Shown piece by piece: positions 6,594 through 7,990 of a stretch of 7,990 nt of DNA. Under the pieces are notes generated by a model, which saw only the letters and a program-made list of their open reading frames with translations, was not told the origin of the DNA and did no database searches. This stretch comes from Chloroflexota bacterium (GTDB lineage Bacteria > Chloroflexota > Dehalococcoidia > GIF9 > UBA5629). The position numbers and the translations under genes were made by a program. The stretch lies in assembly GCA_026389675.1 (NCBI GenBank), contig JAPLHJ010000133.1, forward strand, positions 1 to 7,990, read 5' to 3'. Position 1 is the first letter of the stretch. Each line of letters starts with the position of its first letter.

Positions 6594-6875
6594 CTATTTA
6601 GCCTTGCGCCTCTTAACGGGCTTGGCGGTCTTTTTTGTTAAACCCTGTTGAATTTCATCATGCAGCCAATGTATTTCCAGGCGGCGGTTATTCACTATTT
6701 TCGTTTGTACCTGGTTATCCGGTATCATTGCAGATTCAAGATTTCCGCAGGTTTCTTCAGCGGCTGACAGCAGTTTGGCCGCTTCCTTGAATAAATCGTC
6801 CCTCACCGTGCTTTCGATGTACTTGATCTGGTTAAACAGGTCTTTACTTATATCAGCGAATTGATTGATGGCCAT
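6594..6875 (-). CDS. Small helical protein with basic tail, function unknown
   Basis: The protein has 93 residues and I do not recognise its family. Residues 1 to about 47 look like two amphipathic helices rich in Leu/Ile/Phe with alternating charges; a Pro-containing turn follows (about 52), then a second helical stretch around 60-78. The last 13 residues are strongly basic (K-K-T-A-K-P-V-K-R-R-K-A-K), a kind of tail often seen on DNA-, RNA- or polymer-binding proteins. There is one cysteine (43), no signal peptide and no membrane segment. The start is well supported: GGGGG lies 6 bases ahead of the ATG on the minus strand, and an AT-rich promoter-like region lies beyond it. It is convergent with the methyltransferase gene and divergent from glpX. 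It could be a small nucleoid-associated or phasin-like coiled-coil protein, but this is a guess from composition only. Confidence 0.65.
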   Translation of the reverse strand: MAINQFADISKDLFNQIKYIESTVRDDLFKEAAKLLSAAEETCGNLESAMIPDNQVQTKIVNNRRLEIHWLHDEIQQGLTKKTAKPVKRRKAK

Positions 6876-6939
6876 GAATTACCCCCGTCAGTATTTGGCT
6901 GCTACGTGAAAAAAGATTTTTTGATTTGTTTCTTACATT

Positions 6940-6968
6940 ATATTACACTACTTAACATAAAATAGCAA
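6940..6968 (-). promoter_or_regulatory. Candidate promoter for the small basic-tail protein
   Basis: Read on the minus strand, TTGCTA (6968-6963) is followed after 17 bases by TAATAT (6945-6940). A perfect TATAAT overlaps it three bases further on (6942-6937), with a 20-base spacer. The region is clearly AT-rich compared with its surroundings and lies about 65 bases before the start codon, which fits a promoter with a moderate leader. Confidence 0.45.
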
Positions 6969-7002
6969 GCGTGGTATGGTATTGCATCCCGCTGCTGCTC
7001 TA

Positions 7003-7032
7003 TTGCCAGACATGGCATATCAGATGTAGACT
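7003..7032 (+). promoter_or_regulatory. Candidate glpX promoter
   Basis: TTGCCA (7003-7008, five of six to the -35 consensus) is followed after 18 bases by TAGACT (7027-7032, four of six to the -10 consensus). The leader would be about 58 bases. A weaker alternative is TTTCAT-17-GATAAA nearer the gene. Confidence 0.3.
7004..7017 (+). promoter_or_regulatory. Short palindrome (possible operator) ahead of glpX
   Basis: TGCCA-GACA-TGGCA is a perfect five-base inverted repeat with a four-base centre. It overlaps the candidate -35 box of glpX, a position where a dimeric regulator could block or aid RNA polymerase. No regulator gene is present in the window, and a repeat of this size can occur by chance. 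Confidence 0.3.
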
Positions 7033-7096
7033 TACCCTATCGGTTTCATAGCTGGGTTAATGGTCTGATAAATAGGCAGGATGTGAAGAGCTGCAT

Positions 7097-7990
7097 ATGA
7101 AAGACAAGCATTTCGACATGCCGATTGAACGCAACATTGCCATGGAGTTGGTCAGGGTTACGGAAGCAGCGGCCATGGCTTCTGCCCGGTATCTGGGCAG
7201 GGGGAATAAGACAATTGTTGATGCGGCGGCAGTAGCTGCCATGCGATATGTCCTGGGCTATGTGCCGATGGATGGTATCGTAATAATCGGCGAAGGGGAA
7301 AAAGACCATGCCCCCATGCTATTCATAGGAGAGCATATCGGTGGTGGCTCAGATCTAAAGGTGGATATCGCCGTGGACCCGGTCGATGGCACCAATCTGG
7401 TCGCCAGGGGCCTTCCCGGAGCCATTGCCGTCGTGGCGCTTTCGGCCAGGGGAACCATGCACTGGCCCCGGCAATTTGTATATATGAATAAAATCGTCAC
7501 CGGTCCGCAGGCAAAAGATTGCATTGATATCAACGCGCCGGTGGCAGAAAACCTTAAGAATATAGCCGCAGCCAAGAAAAGAAAGATATCGGAATTGACT
7601 GTAGTGGTTATGGACAGGCCGCGCCATGAGCAATTGATTTCAGATATCAGAAGCGCCGGCGCCAGGGTTAAATTGATCTCCGACGGCGATATCGCGGCGA
7701 GCATAGAGGCGGCTTTGCCTGACAGGGAGGTTGATGTCCTCATGGGCATCGGCGGCACACCGGAAGGGGTCCTCTCCGCTGCGGCAATTCACTGCATCGG
7801 TGGCGCCATTCAATGCAAGGCCTGGCCGCGTGATAAGCAGGAAAGGGAGATCGCTCAAGCCGGTGGGATTGATGTCGATAAGGTCTATAAAACAGAGGAC
7901 CTGATAGACAGTGAGGATGTAGTTTTCGCTGCCACGGGCATCAGCAGCAGCGAATTACTGAAGGGTGTGCGCTATTTCAGTGGCGGGGCG
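7097..7990 (+). CDS. glpX: Class II fructose-1,6-bisphosphatase GlpX (3' end outside window)
   Basis: The frame is open from ATG 7097 to the right edge, giving 298 residues of a family usually 320-340 long, so only about the last 20-40 are missing. It is a metal-dependent (typically Mn2+) phosphatase that turns fructose-1,6-bisphosphate into fructose-6-phosphate, a committed step of gluconeogenesis; in some lineages it also removes a phosphate from sedoheptulose-1,7-bisphosphate. Visible marks are the N-terminal R-x-L-G-R-G-x-K block (31-38), the metal-binding G-E-G-E-K-D (65-70) with A-P-M-L (72-75), D-P-V-D-G-T-N (94-100), I-S-D-G-D-I (204-209), G-I-G-G-T-P-E-G-V (227-235) and A-T-G-I-S...E-L-L-K-G-V-R (279-292). 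All key acidic residues are intact. ATG 7097 is the only start: an in-frame TAG precedes it at 7073, with a modest GAAGAG six bases ahead. The gene stands alone, divergent from the small basic-tail gene. Confidence 0.95.
   Translation, partial: MKDKHFDMPIERNIAMELVRVTEAAAMASARYLGRGNKTIVDAAAVAAMRYVLGYVPMDGIVIIGEGEKDHAPMLFIGEHIGGGSDLKVDIAVDPVDGTNLVARGLPGAIAVVALSARGTMHWPRQFVYMNKIVTGPQAKDCIDINAPVAENLKNIAAAKKRKISELTVVVMDRPRHEQLISDIRSAGARVKLISDGDIAASIEAALPDREVDVLMGIGGTPEGVLSAAAIHCIGGAIQCKAWPRDKQEREIAQAGGIDVDKVYKTEDLIDSEDVVFAATGISSSELLKGVRYFSGGA

Noticed and set aside
6909..6922. A6-GA-T6 near-palindrome between the basic-tail gene and glpX
   Set aside because: A stem of A-T pairs with a two-base centre cannot form a stable hairpin; it is better seen as part of the AT-rich leader.
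7258..7758. 166-residue minus-strand frame within glpX
   Set aside because: It is fully antisense to an intact class II fructose bisphosphatase and has low-complexity Ser/Ala/Pro composition.

Overview
The window looks like bacterial chromosome of medium G+C (judged by eye). It has compact genes, short spacers, Shine-Dalgarno starts in front of several genes, and normal use of TAA, TAG and TGA stops. The mix is an Ig-like repeat surface protein, a DUF3105 protein, a small QueG-like double [4Fe-4S] protein, a DUF169 protein and a GlpX-type fructose bisphosphatase. This recalls anaerobic Chloroflexota (Dehalococcoidia-like) or similar subsurface lineages. That placement is inference from gene content only. 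I see no rRNA, tRNA, CRISPR array, transposase, integrase or phage gene.

Layout, left to right. (1) Positions 1-1070: the C-terminal part of a large secreted protein made of Ig-like repeats, entering from the left edge. (2) 1107-2348: a two-domain enzyme joining a 2H phosphoesterase (LigT / 2'-5' RNA ligase fold) to a calcineurin-like metallophosphoesterase. (3) 2520-3116: a membrane-anchored DUF3105 protein with its own strong ribosome binding site. (4) 3139-3846, minus strand: a QueG-like iron-sulfur protein, convergent with DUF3105. (5) 4076-4945: a DUF169 protein, divergent from the iron-sulfur gene across a 229-base spacer. (6) 5039-6452: an alpha/beta hydrolase and a SAM-dependent methyltransferase 13 bases apart, very probably one operon behind an extended -10 promoter. 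(7) 6594-6875, minus strand: a 93-residue, helix-rich protein with a basic tail that I do not recognise. (8) 7097-7990: class II fructose-1,6-bisphosphatase, cut by the right edge just short of its C-terminus, with a small palindrome in its upstream region.

The genes do not form one visible pathway; this is mixed housekeeping and accessory content. The most interesting item is the 2H-metallophosphoesterase fusion. It pairs two phosphoesterase activities that could act in sequence on cyclic or terminal phosphates of RNA or nucleotides, and it carries a Ser in place of the usual metal-binding Asn. I found no convincing sign of a multi-gene defence or mobile system. No stretch without a gene exceeds 300 bases; the longest are 3847-4075 and 6876-7096.
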